37,897 nt of DNA from a bacterium (GCA_947377595.1 CANCGK010000002.1:1-37897), one strand, 5' to 3'. Positions 25,971-34,559 are shown, counted from the stretch's first letter. Notes: a model not told the origin generated them from the sequence alone. Numbers and translations are program-made.

Positions 25971-27473
25971 ATGTACAAAACTCTTAAAAAACATGAATTT
26001 ATCAATATTATAAGCTTAATGAGCTTGATATTGTCTTTTCATAATATCATAACAAATGATAGCGTTCTTATTTCAAAACAAGAGTATACCAGTCTTATGC
26101 ACGAGCAAGACAATGATGAATTATATTGCACCATGGCAACTGAGGAAGAGCTGACTCAATTGCGCTCGATCAATCCTAAAAAGGCATACACTATCATCAT
26201 GTACATCGCTGCAGATAATGATTTACATCCCTTTGCTTGGAAAAATATTAAACAAATGGAAGCAATAGGCTCAAACGATAACGTCAATATCATCGTACAA
26301 CTCAACACCCCTGGATATCTTAACCCAACAAAACGATATATTATCAAAAAAGGCAAAAGGTTATTAATTCCAGCAGATGGAATCAACCCTACTCAAAAAT
26401 TAAATAGCGGCGACCCTCAAACATTGATTGATTGTGCTGCCTGGGCAATGCATTACTATCCTGCAGACAATTTAGTGATTAATTTGTGGGACCATGGATC
26501 TGGCGTATACGACCCAATTTCTGCACGGATTGTCAATTCATATGATCTTTTTAAATTTAATCAAGAAACTCAAGAACTTGAGCTTGATCGTACCATTGGT
26601 TACACGCAACGCATGGATGAATTCGCTCAATTAAGCCATGAAGACAAAGAAGACCACAGACAAAATAGCCGTGGTATTTGCTTTGATGAAACTTTTAAAA
26701 GCTACATGAACAATCAAGATTTAAAGTATGCTTTAAGTGAAATTCAAAATACCGTTTTAGGAGGAAAAAAAATTAGCATACTCTGGTTTGATGCATGTTT
26801 AATGGCAATGCTCGAAATTGCAAATTTAGCAAAAGATCACGTTGATTATCTGGTAGGTTCAGAAGAAGTAGAATTTGCATCAGGATCAAATTATGAATTA
26901 GTTTTAAGTGCGCTCATTGACCAAGCTATTTCACCACAAGATTTTGCATGTCACATTGTCGATAGTTACGAAAAAGCATATCAATTTATTACGCGAGACT
27001 TTACTCAATCAGCTATGGATTTATCGAGCATTGATGCTGTTGAGGCAAATGTTCATGCCGTGGCAACTCAAATTTTAATAGCACTACAAGAACAAAAGGG
27101 CAATTGCGTAACCAAACTCCTACAGCAATGCAAAGCTCGCCCTATGTGCACATGCTTCGAAGAACGCTCATATATCGATTTACGTCATTTTTACATGAAT
27201 CTGCAAGCAAATTTACAAAATATAAGCCTTACCAATTCTACAAGAGAAGGTATGGTAAAATTTACATTACTGCGACTCCTTGATCAAGGCATTAACCTCA
27301 TTAATTCAGCTGTTATTGATAATAAAGTTGGCAGCAATCTACCAAAAGCTGGTGGTATTGCTATTTATTTCCCAGAACGAGGGATGTTTCAATCATATCC
27401 AAAATGTGAATTTGCAAAAAGTAATAATTGGAGCGCCATGATCGCTCAATATTTACTGCGCAGAAAACTTTAA
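25971..27473 (+). CDS. Clostripain-family (C11) cysteine peptidase
   Basis: 500 residues. An N-terminal hydrophobic stretch (about 10-27) is likely a signal or anchor. The caspase-fold core starts AYTIIMYIAADNDLHPFAW (72-90) and has the catalytic His175 in NLWDHGSG and the catalytic Cys276 in WFDACLMAM, both in the family's usual surroundings, then GSEEVEFASGSNYELVL. C11 enzymes are Arg- or Lys-specific endopeptidases, often secreted and self-processed. AAAGGA precedes the ATG. Export could allow action on host or environmental protein, which is inference. It lies just left of the proposed origin and points toward it. Confidence 0.9.
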   Translation: MYKTLKKHEFINIISLMSLILSFHNIITNDSVLISKQEYTSLMHEQDNDELYCTMATEEELTQLRSINPKKAYTIIMYIAADNDLHPFAWKNIKQMEAIGSNDNVNIIVQLNTPGYLNPTKRYIIKKGKRLLIPADGINPTQKLNSGDPQTLIDCAAWAMHYYPADNLVINLWDHGSGVYDPISARIVNSYDLFKFNQETQELELDRTIGYTQRMDEFAQLSHEDKEDHRQNSRGICFDETFKSYMNNQDLKYALSEIQNTVLGGKKISILWFDACLMAMLEIANLAKDHVDYLVGSEEVEFASGSNYELVLSALIDQAISPQDFACHIVDSYEKAYQFITRDFTQSAMDLSSIDAVEANVHAVATQILIALQEQKGNCVTKLLQQCKARPMCTCFEERSYIDLRHFYMNLQANLQNISLTNSTREGMVKFTLLRLLDQGINLINSAVIDNKVGSNLPKAGGIAIYFPERGMFQSYPKCEFAKSNNWSAMIAQYLLRRKL

Positions 27474-27491
27474 TAAACCAAAGAAGACTAA

Positions 27492-27536
27492 AAAAAGTAT
27501 AAGGGCTATCTTAAAAAATAAGCCCTTATACTTTTT
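27492..27536. terminator. Bidirectional intrinsic terminator
   Basis: A perfect 16-bp stem (27492-27507 with 27521-27536) with an AAGGGCT/AGCCCTT core and A/T-rich outer ends that give a T-run on both strands. It ends the C11 peptidase gene and shields the DnaA-box region to its right. Confidence 0.9.
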
Positions 27537-27733
27537 ACCAAAATGCCTAGATTTCAACAATAAGATCATATTTTTCACGAAACAATCAAAAACTTGTAAT
27601 ATTTGCCAATGCGACCAAAAATCAAAAAAACATAGAAGCTCAAACACTTTTACAAAACAGCAATTCTATTTGAATAATTAAAATTATCAAAATGAAAACA
27701 CATTTTAGTGGGCATTGTCAGATTGTAATAAAA

Positions 27734-27775
27734 TGTGGATAAGTGGTGGATAAGTGGTGGATAAGTGGTGGATAA
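27734..27775 (-). repeat. Left DnaA-box array (four boxes, 11-base period)
   Basis: Boxes in reverse orientation: TGTGGATAA at 27734-27742, then GGTGGATAA at 27745-27753, 27756-27764 and 27767-27775. Start-to-start spacing is exactly 11 bases throughout, about one helical turn, so bound proteins would face the same side. The first 31 bases (27734-27764) are the exact reverse complement of 27887-27917. Confidence 0.85.
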
Positions 27776-27826
27776 CTTTCGACCCTATGTGCAATAATAG
27801 CTCTGAATCAATATAATGAGTAGCTT

Positions 27827-27865
27827 ACCTCTGAAAACCTCGACCCAGAGCCTGTTTCCAGAGGT
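27827..27865. repeat. Inverted repeat between the two box arrays
   Basis: ACCTCTGAAAAC (27827-27838) and GTTTCCAGAGGT (27854-27865) are reverse complements with one mismatch, spacer 15 bases. It lies in the 99-base spacer between the arrays. It may be a binding site for an origin regulator or a hairpin; there is no T-run. Confidence 0.5.
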
Positions 27866-27874
27866 GAAAAAAAC

Positions 27875-27917
27875 TTATCCACATAGTTATCCACCACTTA
27901 TCCACCACTTATCCACA
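27875..27917 (+). repeat. Right DnaA-box array (four boxes)
   Basis: TTATCCACA at 27875-27883, TTATCCACC at 27887-27895 and 27898-27906, TTATCCACA at 27909-27917. Spacings are 12, 11 and 11 bases. The orientation is opposite to that of the left array, so the two sets face each other across a 99-base spacer. Confidence 0.85.
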
Positions 27918-27974
27918 TAAGTTTAAATTTTCAAAACATTGATCTGGAGAATGTTTTCGAATATTTTTTTTGAG

Positions 27975-27983
27975 TTATCCACC
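27975..27983 (+). promoter_or_regulatory. Isolated DnaA box next to the AT-rich tract
   Basis: TTATCCACC, 57 bases to the right of the right array, same orientation, and 14 bases before the trinucleotide-rich AT tract. A box next to the unwinding region is the usual place where DnaA starts loading onto single strands. Confidence 0.6.
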
Positions 27984-27995
27984 AAAAAAGTGTTC

Positions 27996-28060
27996 ATCTA
28001 TTATTACTATTATTTTTTATATATATAATATAAGAATTATGAAGTTGAAGGAAAAACCTA
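27996..28060. other. Putative DNA unwinding element
   Basis: Nearly pure A/T from 27996 to about 28035, including a run of alternating TA at 28018-28030. Read on the minus strand, 27998-28012 has TAATAGTAATAATAG, resembling the TAG/TAA trinucleotides (DnaA-trios) that DnaA contacts in melted origins. More AT-rich sequence follows to 28155. Confidence 0.5.
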
Positions 28061-28152
28061 AAAAGAATGTGAAATTTTCTTTTTTTGATTTTTTCTGCTA
28101 TCTTATAAATATATTCATTATTATATTATTAATTGTTGTAAGAAATATTTAA
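28039..28152 (+). CDS. Possible 37-residue membrane peptide
   Basis: An ATG frame that ends three bases before nusA. The product has a basic N-terminus (MKLKEKPKKNVKF) and one hydrophobic helix (FCYLINIFIIILLIVV). There is no ribosome-binding site, and the sequence overlaps the putative unwinding element, whose A/T richness alone would encode Ile/Leu/Phe. I list it as doubtful. It lies where rimP is found in many nusA operons, but it is not RimP. Confidence 0.2.
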   Translation: MKLKEKPKKNVKFSFFDFFCYLINIFIIILLIVVRNI

Positions 28153-28155
28153 ACT

Positions 28156-29235
28156 ATGTTACATAACGTAATATCAGAACTTGTTGATGAAAAAGGTTTA
28201 AAAAAATCTGATCTCAATGAGATTATCAAAGAAGGCATCTTAGCTGCATATTTAAAAAAATATCCAGAAGCTATTTTGCGTATAGAATTTGACAGATCTG
28301 GAGCTGTTACAGTTGAATCAGAAAAAAAAGTTGTCAATGAGTCCGATAACGAATTAACTCAAATCAGTATTCGTAAAGCTCGCTTTATAAAAAAAGGCGT
28401 GCAGTTAGATGAAACCATGTGGATTCCATTTGATGGAACTATTGGTCGAGTTGAAATTTTAAAAGCAAAACAAGTGATAGCCTCAAGAATTCGTGACGTT
28501 GAAGCTCTTAATGTTTATAACGAATTTATTGATAAAAAAGGCTCTATTGTGCATGGCACAGTTCATAAATGTGAAAATAGTGGCACGACAGTTATGCTAC
28601 GTGACACTCTTGCTTTTTTACCAAGATCTTTATCTATTCCAGAAGAAAGACATGTTGCTGGACGTCCAATTAAAGCCTTGTTGAAAGATGTTTATGCTGA
28701 ATATAGAGCTGGCGGACAACTTATTTTAGACCGTTCTTCAGGTGATTTTTTAATTAAATTACTTGAATTAGAAATTCCAGAAATTTATGACAAGCTTATT
28801 GAAATCAAAGGCGTTGCTCGTCAAGCTGGTTATAAATCAAAAATTATTGTAGCTTCAAATGATGCTAATATTGATCCGGTTGGAACATGTGTTGGTGTCG
28901 GCGGCGGTCGCATTAAGCCAATTTTAAAAGAATTGTGTACAGAAAAAATAGATGTTATTTCTTGGGTTAATTCAAAAGAAGAGCTTGTTAAAAATGCCCT
29001 TCGCCCAGCAGAAGTGAATAAAGTTGAAATTATTGACGGTCAAGCAAATGTTTGGTTGAGTGAAGATCAAAGAGCTTTTGCTATTGGTAAGATGGGGCAA
29101 AATATAGGTCTTGCAGCGCAATTGCTTGATGTTAACATTAATTTAATTTCATCTGGAAATTCAGAAAAATCAAGTGCTTTTGAGCACTCTGAGCAAGACG
29201 TTAATTATGACGTCGAAAATAATGACAATAACTAA
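28156..29235 (+). CDS. nusA: Transcription termination/antitermination factor NusA
   Basis: 359 residues. It binds RNA polymerase and nascent RNA, modulating pausing, termination and antitermination (with NusB). Domains: N-terminal polymerase-binding domain (1-about 125), S1 domain (about 133-200, KGSIVHGTVHKCENSGTTVML), and two KH domains (VGTCVGVGGGRIKPIL and FAIGKMGQNIGLAAQLL). There is no C-terminal acidic repeat region, as in many non-gammaproteobacteria. It is followed by infB after 18 bases. The usual neighbour rimP is absent upstream; the origin-like region takes its place. Confidence 0.96.
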   Translation: MLHNVISELVDEKGLKKSDLNEIIKEGILAAYLKKYPEAILRIEFDRSGAVTVESEKKVVNESDNELTQISIRKARFIKKGVQLDETMWIPFDGTIGRVEILKAKQVIASRIRDVEALNVYNEFIDKKGSIVHGTVHKCENSGTTVMLRDTLAFLPRSLSIPEERHVAGRPIKALLKDVYAEYRAGGQLILDRSSGDFLIKLLELEIPEIYDKLIEIKGVARQAGYKSKIIVASNDANIDPVGTCVGVGGGRIKPILKELCTEKIDVISWVNSKEELVKNALRPAEVNKVEIIDGQANVWLSEDQRAFAIGKMGQNIGLAAQLLDVNINLISSGNSEKSSAFEHSEQDVNYDVENNDNN

Positions 29236-29253
29236 GTACAAGTAGGGTTGTGA

Positions 29254-31137
29254 ATGCATATATACGAGTTTGCTAAAAAGTTTGATGTCGCTATAAAAGA
29301 CATCGTTGAACTCCTTAAAGAGCGTGGCGTTCGTCGAGCTGATGCAGAGTTCTCGCTATCAGAATCACATATTTCTTTTTTAAAGAAGCGCTTGCATTTA
29401 GGTGTTGTTAAAGAAGTTGTTGCGACAACGCGCGTTGATGTAGATATTGTTGATAAAGAAACATCTCTTGGTGATTTGGCTACTCAATTAGGTAGACCGG
29501 CAAGCGAAATTATAGTTTTTTTATTAAAACGTGGCATTGTTGCAAATATTAACAAGTTATTATCAAAAGATATGGTTTCTCTTGTTGCTCAAGAATACGG
29601 TGCAACAATTGTTGAGACTGCTAAAGACACAACAAATAAAAGTGGTGTTGTTAAGCAATCTTTAGAACGTGAACAAGTTGAACAAGAAAAGCGCGATCCA
29701 GTCGTTGTTATTGTTGGGCACGTTGATCATGGAAAAACTACATTGCTCGACTATATTCGTAAAGCAAAGGTTGCTTTAGGTGAAGCTGGAGGCATTACGC
29801 AGCATCTTGGAGCTTATAGCGTTGCGACAAAAAATGGCAACGTTGTGTTCCTTGATACTCCGGGTCACGAAGCTTTTTCGGTCATGCGTGAACGTGGTGT
29901 GAGTGTTGCTGATGTGGTTGTTCTTGTTGTTGCGGCTGATGATGGTGTAAAGCCTCAAACAATTGAAAGTATTAAAGCTGCTCAGTCATTGCAAGCTTCA
30001 ATCGTTGTTGCGATTAATAAAATTGATAAAGTTGATCAATCTCGCATTGATGTTGTAAAAAGAGATTTGTCTCAGTACGGATTGTTATCTGACGAATGGG
30101 GCGGACAAACTCCTTATGCGTTGATTTCTGCTAAAACAGGTGCTGGAGTTGATGATTTATTGGATTTATTAGCTTTACAAGCTGATATGCTTGATTTAGT
30201 TACTAATTCAAAAGTTGCCGCACGAGGTTACATTTTAGAATCACAAGTTAAAAAAGGCCGCGGTGCTGTTGCCTCATTGCTCTTGCATTGTGGTACATTA
30301 AGTGTGGGCGATTATTTCATTTGTGGAAATGTTGACGGAAAGATTAATTCTATCGTTGATGGTGCTGGCAATGTATTAAAATCTGTCGGACCTTCTCATC
30401 CGGTTTTGGTTTCTGGTTTTTCAGATTTACCAAAAGCTGGTGATTTGTTACATATTGCGACTCAAAAAGATATTAAAGTTCATCAGCAAGAAGTGTTAAG
30501 AGCTGCTGAAAATAAACAAATGTATGATGCATCTCAGCAGGCTTTAAATGTTATTGTTAAAGTTGGATCATTTTCATCTAAAGATGCAGTTATTTCATCT
30601 TTGCAAGCTATCCCGAGCTATAGATCATTGCCTATTCGTGTTATATCATCTGGTGTTGGCGATATTACCGTTAGTGACATTGAATTTGCAGAACAAGCTA
30701 AAGCGACGATTTATGGCCTTGATGTTAAATTAGAGCGTAATGCAGCTATTTTAAAAAGCGAAGTGCCAGTTAAGATTTATAATATTATTTATAAATTGAT
30801 TGATGATGCTCGCCAAGCTGTCCTTAAAACAAGACAACCTGAGTACATTGAAACTCAAGTCGGTAAAGCAACAGTAAAAGCAGTATTTAGAGTTAATTCA
30901 TCTATTATTGCTGGTGCTGGCGTTACTGATGGCGCTATGAAAAAAGGTTTGTTGGTTGCGATTTATAGAAATAGTAAAAAAATTGGCGAAGGCGTTGTTA
31001 AAAGTCTTCAAAAAGAAAAACGTGCTGTTGATATTGCGCCACAAGGATTTGATTGTGCGTTTCGTGTAGAATCGTTTGAATCTTGGAAAGTTGGCGATGA
31101 AGTTGTTTGCTTTAGTCGCGAAGAAAAGCCTTTTTAA
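29254..31137 (+). CDS. infB: Translation initiation factor IF-2
   Basis: A 627-residue GTPase that places initiator fMet-tRNA on the 30S subunit and joins the subunits. The start region MHIYEFAKKFDVAIKDIVEL is an IF2N domain; a second lies at about 70-115 (TSLGDLATQLGRPASEIIVF). G-domain motifs: GHVDHGKTT (155-163), DTPGHEAF, NKID and SAK. Domains II-IV follow to the end. It is short compared with IF-2 of Escherichia coli (890), lacking the long charged N-terminal linker. It is codirectional with nusA. The downstream rbfA and truB of classical operons are absent; a terminator follows instead. Confidence 0.97.
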   Translation: MHIYEFAKKFDVAIKDIVELLKERGVRRADAEFSLSESHISFLKKRLHLGVVKEVVATTRVDVDIVDKETSLGDLATQLGRPASEIIVFLLKRGIVANINKLLSKDMVSLVAQEYGATIVETAKDTTNKSGVVKQSLEREQVEQEKRDPVVVIVGHVDHGKTTLLDYIRKAKVALGEAGGITQHLGAYSVATKNGNVVFLDTPGHEAFSVMRERGVSVADVVVLVVAADDGVKPQTIESIKAAQSLQASIVVAINKIDKVDQSRIDVVKRDLSQYGLLSDEWGGQTPYALISAKTGAGVDDLLDLLALQADMLDLVTNSKVAARGYILESQVKKGRGAVASLLLHCGTLSVGDYFICGNVDGKINSIVDGAGNVLKSVGPSHPVLVSGFSDLPKAGDLLHIATQKDIKVHQQEVLRAAENKQMYDASQQALNVIVKVGSFSSKDAVISSLQAIPSYRSLPIRVISSGVGDITVSDIEFAEQAKATIYGLDVKLERNAAILKSEVPVKIYNIIYKLIDDARQAVLKTRQPEYIETQVGKATVKAVFRVNSSIIAGAGVTDGAMKKGLLVAIYRNSKKIGEGVVKSLQKEKRAVDIAPQGFDCAFRVESFESWKVGDEVVCFSREEKPF

Positions 31138-31189
31138 GTGACGTTGCGCAAAGTTGCAATTTGTTGCATACATTAATATATGCTCATTA

Positions 31190-31214
31190 AAAGCCCCTTC
31201 TAGTAAGGGGCTTT
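31190..31214 (+). terminator. Intrinsic terminator of nusA-infB
   Basis: AAAGCCCCTT (31190-31199) pairs with AAGGGGCTTT (31205-31214) with a 5-base loop, followed by GTTGTTGTT. It lies 52 bases after the infB stop. Confidence 0.8.
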
Positions 31215-31348
31215 GTTGTTGTTGCTTTTTTTGTTGTCAAAAGAATTTTGTACATTTGTATGATAATTATTTAATTTTAATTTCAGATCTCTGGCTATAA
31301 AATATTTGAAAAGATATTAAAGGTAGTATGGTTTGAGAACTGCTTATT

Positions 31349-31397
31349 AACAAGATGGGACTTATGGCTTTTAAGCTGCAAGTCCCATCTTGTTTTA
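31349..31397. terminator. Second, strong hairpin between convergent genes
   Basis: A perfect 15-bp stem (31349-31363 with 31380-31394), with an inner GCTT/AAGC stem in the loop, followed by TTTT on the + side. It lies between infB and the convergent nfo. The 135 bases between it and the infB terminator have no frame; a short RNA could end here. Confidence 0.7.
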
Positions 31398-31435
31398 TAT
31401 GACTTTTGTATGTGTGCGAAAATTTTTAATATGAG

Positions 31436-32302
31436 TTATGCAAGTAAAGAGAGCAGTGTTTGTAGGTTTCTTTGGTGATCTTTTATTTCATTTTCTGTAA
31501 CAGGCGTTTCTAAAATTTTTGGTATATCAATAAATCGTGGATCGTTCATAATGAAGGTAAATCCTTGCAGTCCAATAGTGCCTTTACCAATATCTTCGTG
31601 GCGATCAACATGAGAGCCTCGTTCTTTTTTAGAATCATTGATATGAAACATTTTAAGATAATGTAATCCAATAATCTGATCAAAATGTTGAAATGTTTCT
31701 TCATAAGAATTTTTTGTTGATATATCATATCCTGCAACAAATGCATGACATGTATCAAAACATACTCCAATTCTTTTTTTATTTTCAACTTGATCAATCA
31801 TAGAAGCAATTTCTTCAAATATACTGCCGATACTTTTGCCTTGTCCGGCCATTGTTTCTATTAAGACTGTCGTTGAGCAATCAGATGTTGCTTGTAACGC
31901 TTGGTTAATATATTGACCAGTTCGTTTGATAGTTTCTTTTTTATTTGATAGTTCTGCTGTGCCAGGATGCAAAACAAGATAAGGAATCCCTAATTTTTGA
32001 CAGCGCTTTATTTCGTCAATAAGTGCGATATATGATTTTTCTTGCACTTCTGGAGTTATAGATCCTAGGTTAATTAAATATGATGCGTGAGCAACGATTA
32101 AAGATATATTCGAATTCTTTTTTTGCTCTGTAAGCGCCTGAATATCATCATCAATTATGGCTTTTGCTTTCCATTGACGATTACTTTTTGTAAAAATTTG
32201 TATTGCTGTGCAACCAATTTCTATGCCTTCATCAATTGCTTTAAAAAAACCTCCCGATATAGAAACGTGACAGCCAATAAGAATATTGTCTTTTTTTATC
32301 AT
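31436..32302 (-). CDS. nfo: Endonuclease IV (AP endonuclease)
   Basis: 288 residues from the Met at 32302, where family similarity begins (ILIGCHVSISGG); the frame is open 26 codons further without a convincing signal. Tri-zinc TIM-barrel enzyme that cuts DNA at abasic sites in base-excision repair. Metal-ligand motifs: HVSISGG, HPGTA, VLIETMAGQG, GVCFDTCHAF, FHINDSKKERGSHVDRHEDIGKG. Length normal (about 280). Cytoplasmic. It converges on infB with two hairpins between. Confidence 0.96.
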   Translation of the reverse strand: MIKKDNILIGCHVSISGGFFKAIDEGIEIGCTAIQIFTKSNRQWKAKAIIDDDIQALTEQKKNSNISLIVAHASYLINLGSITPEVQEKSYIALIDEIKRCQKLGIPYLVLHPGTAELSNKKETIKRTGQYINQALQATSDCSTTVLIETMAGQGKSIGSIFEEIASMIDQVENKKRIGVCFDTCHAFVAGYDISTKNSYEETFQHFDQIIGLHYLKMFHINDSKKERGSHVDRHEDIGKGTIGLQGFTFIMNDPRFIDIPKILETPVTENEIKDHQRNLQTLLSLLA

Positions 32303-32451
32303 AAAAAACCTAATTTTAAGATGAATATAAAGTAAGCATCGATCATCATAGCCCGTTTCATAAATTTGACAAATTTCCATATATTATAGAAACTTAAAAT
32401 ACAAGACTTTTCTTATAATTGACAAAAATTCCCTTTATATTCAGGATTTTC

Positions 32452-34542
32452 ATGAAATTTTTTCATACAAAAAAGCTGCTATCGGCTTTATTGCTATCTG
32501 CGTCATTATGTTTATTTGCTCAGCAAGCTGAGCAATCAGTGTACATTGCATCTCAAGATCAAGTGAGTGCTGATAAAAATAAAAAAAATATGACTGCAAA
32601 AAAGAATCAAAGCAAGCCTTACAAGCAAAATAAAAATAAAAAAAATGCTGACACTGACAAACAGTTTAAAAATAAAGCTGCGTCATCTGACCAAGAATCT
32701 GTAAAATCAACAAAGCAAGACATTAAAACTATTACAGTTCAGGCTGCAGAAAAAAATCCTATGAAGTCTATTGCTCCAGCGCAAGGGTCTAATCAAGCTA
32801 TTAAAGCAACTGGAAAGATAGTTAAAGAGGTCTACGCTAATCGCAATATGATTTTTTTGAATAATGCAAATCCATATGATCGTGCATTTAGGTATCGTAC
32901 TACAGCTGATGGAATTTTGGTTACAACCTACGGGGATAATAAAAAAAATCCAATGCTTGATGCTAAAATAGCTGTGCGATTTCGTTATGATGGTGGTACT
33001 GATGCATTAGTTCGTACATCTCCAACTCCAGTGACACTTGCAGGAGCTCCTCTTGTAATTCCTGGCTCAAGTATTCAAAAATCAACATTGTGGTTACGTG
33101 AATTATTTATGAAAATTTCTCTTGATCAAAATCAAGATGAATCATTGTATTACTTAAAATTTGGTAGTTTTCCTTATGAACTTGGTCGTGGTATTGCGTT
33201 GGGTTCTGCTTACAATTCTGGTGGATTTTTGGGACTTGATCCGCGATTCTCAATTGATCAATTTGCTCCAGGTGGGTTGTTGCATGCGGATATTGTAAAA
33301 GGTACATTATCAGGAGATTTATATTATGCAATGCTATCAAATCCAAATTCATCATTTAAAGAAAATACAGAAGTGATTCGGTTGAATGAATTAACTGAAT
33401 ATTCTTCAAATGGTTATCGTGGGTTGAATCGTCAGGTTTGGGTAACCTCAGGAGCATTGCATTGGAAAGCTATTAATCTTAAAGATTTAAAATTAAATGT
33501 TGATCCTTATGCTTATATGTTTGTATCACCAGATCAAAATTTAGAATTTCCTGCAGATTCCGATAGTCAGTTGTATGCTATTGGTACAGCATTAGAAATG
33601 AAAAATGGCAGATTTGAATGGGGTTTTGACACAGCGTTTCAAGGTGGACAAACTCGTGTGAAAGCATGGGATAGAAATTATACCAAATTAGTCAATAATG
33701 ATGGGACAGTTTCTGTTCAGTATACAAAAATTTATACTGACCCTGCATTTACTACATTTGCTATTGCAACTAATGATAATAAAGCAGCAATTGCAGCAGC
33801 TCCAAAAGGATTTGATCAAAATGGATTGGAAATTGGAACAAGCGGCTTGTATAATGGGCCAGATCGATTCCGTCCTGCTCAAAAATTCTTCTATCATGGT
33901 TATTTCTTTGTGACTGATGCTTCATATGAATTAATTGCAAAACAATTAAAAATTTGTGCAGATACAGGTTTTGTTTCTGGTCATTTAGATAATTTTAATG
34001 ATATTAATTCATTTACCCAAGCTCAAATGGAGCATCAAAATTTTAACGGCTTTATTCCTTTACAATCTGTTTATTCAGGTAAAAGAATTCAGCATCTTGT
34101 CATGCTTAATACAGGCGTTCCTCGATTTACTGTACAAGATCCAACCGTTCCATTAAGCCAACAACATGTTGCATCAAGAATTACAGGAGTTGCAACTTTA
34201 ACTGACAAATTTACAAATCTTGCGTACACTGGTCTTGGTTTAGAATGTACACCTGCTAAATTTGCTGATCAAAAGGCAACGATCAAGCCTGTAGCCTTAT
34301 ATTATTGGATGGCTCAAGCTCCAACATTAGCAGATGGAACTATAGCATCACATGCTTTAGGTACTGCCTTAAGTCTTGAGTTTATGGCGACGATTAAAGA
34401 ATGTTTGGATATGGGTGGTTATGCTGGTTGGATGATACCAGGCAAACAGTATCAACAATTTGCGGGCACTCAATTAAAAGATGGTAAGCTTGGCAGTGAC
34501 GTTGCGTATGTTTTAAACTTTACAATGACATATAAATTTTAA
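32452..34542 (+). CDS. Outer-membrane beta-barrel protein, porin-like
   Basis: 696 residues from the ATG at 32452, with AGGA just upstream; the frame is open to 32419. Signal peptide MKFFHTKKLLSALLLSASLCLFA. Residues about 25-125 are a Lys/Asn/Gln-rich linker with no domain. After that, many alternating beta strands (DAKIAVRFRYDGG, YYLKFGSFPYELGRG, FEWGFDTAFQGGQ) lead to the end VLNFTMTYKF; a terminal Phe is typical of proteins inserted by BamA. It is best seen as a porin or surface barrel with unknown cargo. It shows that the host has an outer membrane. It lies 17 bases before aspS. Confidence 0.85.
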   Translation: MKFFHTKKLLSALLLSASLCLFAQQAEQSVYIASQDQVSADKNKKNMTAKKNQSKPYKQNKNKKNADTDKQFKNKAASSDQESVKSTKQDIKTITVQAAEKNPMKSIAPAQGSNQAIKATGKIVKEVYANRNMIFLNNANPYDRAFRYRTTADGILVTTYGDNKKNPMLDAKIAVRFRYDGGTDALVRTSPTPVTLAGAPLVIPGSSIQKSTLWLRELFMKISLDQNQDESLYYLKFGSFPYELGRGIALGSAYNSGGFLGLDPRFSIDQFAPGGLLHADIVKGTLSGDLYYAMLSNPNSSFKENTEVIRLNELTEYSSNGYRGLNRQVWVTSGALHWKAINLKDLKLNVDPYAYMFVSPDQNLEFPADSDSQLYAIGTALEMKNGRFEWGFDTAFQGGQTRVKAWDRNYTKLVNNDGTVSVQYTKIYTDPAFTTFAIATNDNKAAIAAAPKGFDQNGLEIGTSGLYNGPDRFRPAQKFFYHGYFFVTDASYELIAKQLKICADTGFVSGHLDNFNDINSFTQAQMEHQNFNGFIPLQSVYSGKRIQHLVMLNTGVPRFTVQDPTVPLSQQHVASRITGVATLTDKFTNLAYTGLGLECTPAKFADQKATIKPVALYYWMAQAPTLADGTIASHALGTALSLEFMATIKECLDMGGYAGWMIPGKQYQQFAGTQLKDGKLGSDVAYVLNFTMTYKF

Positions 34543-34559
34543 ATAAAAAGTGAGTTTTT

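Larger units (their letters stand above)
27734..28060. other. Candidate chromosomal replication origin (oriC)
   Basis: The 682-base gap between the C11 peptidase and nusA holds nine sequences matching TTATCCAC(A/C), the bacterial DnaA-box consensus. Three are perfect TTATCCACA: 27734-27742 (reverse), 27875-27883 and 27909-27917. An AT-rich tract follows at 27996-28060. By hand count the + strand goes from C-rich on the left (7621-7680: G7, C17; 26161-26220: G10, C15) to G-rich on the right (29881-29940: G23, C7; 33421-33480: G17, C9; 37201-37260, inside a minus-strand gene: G13, C5). A skew change with clustered boxes is the standard sign of oriC. There is no dnaA or dnaN gene nearby. Confidence 0.75.

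Noticed and set aside
27734-27917. Repeats considered as CRISPR array or plasmid iterons
   Set aside because: The units are 11 bases with no variable spacers, so not CRISPR. They match the DnaA-box consensus, and no plasmid rep gene is in the window, so a chromosomal origin is preferred.
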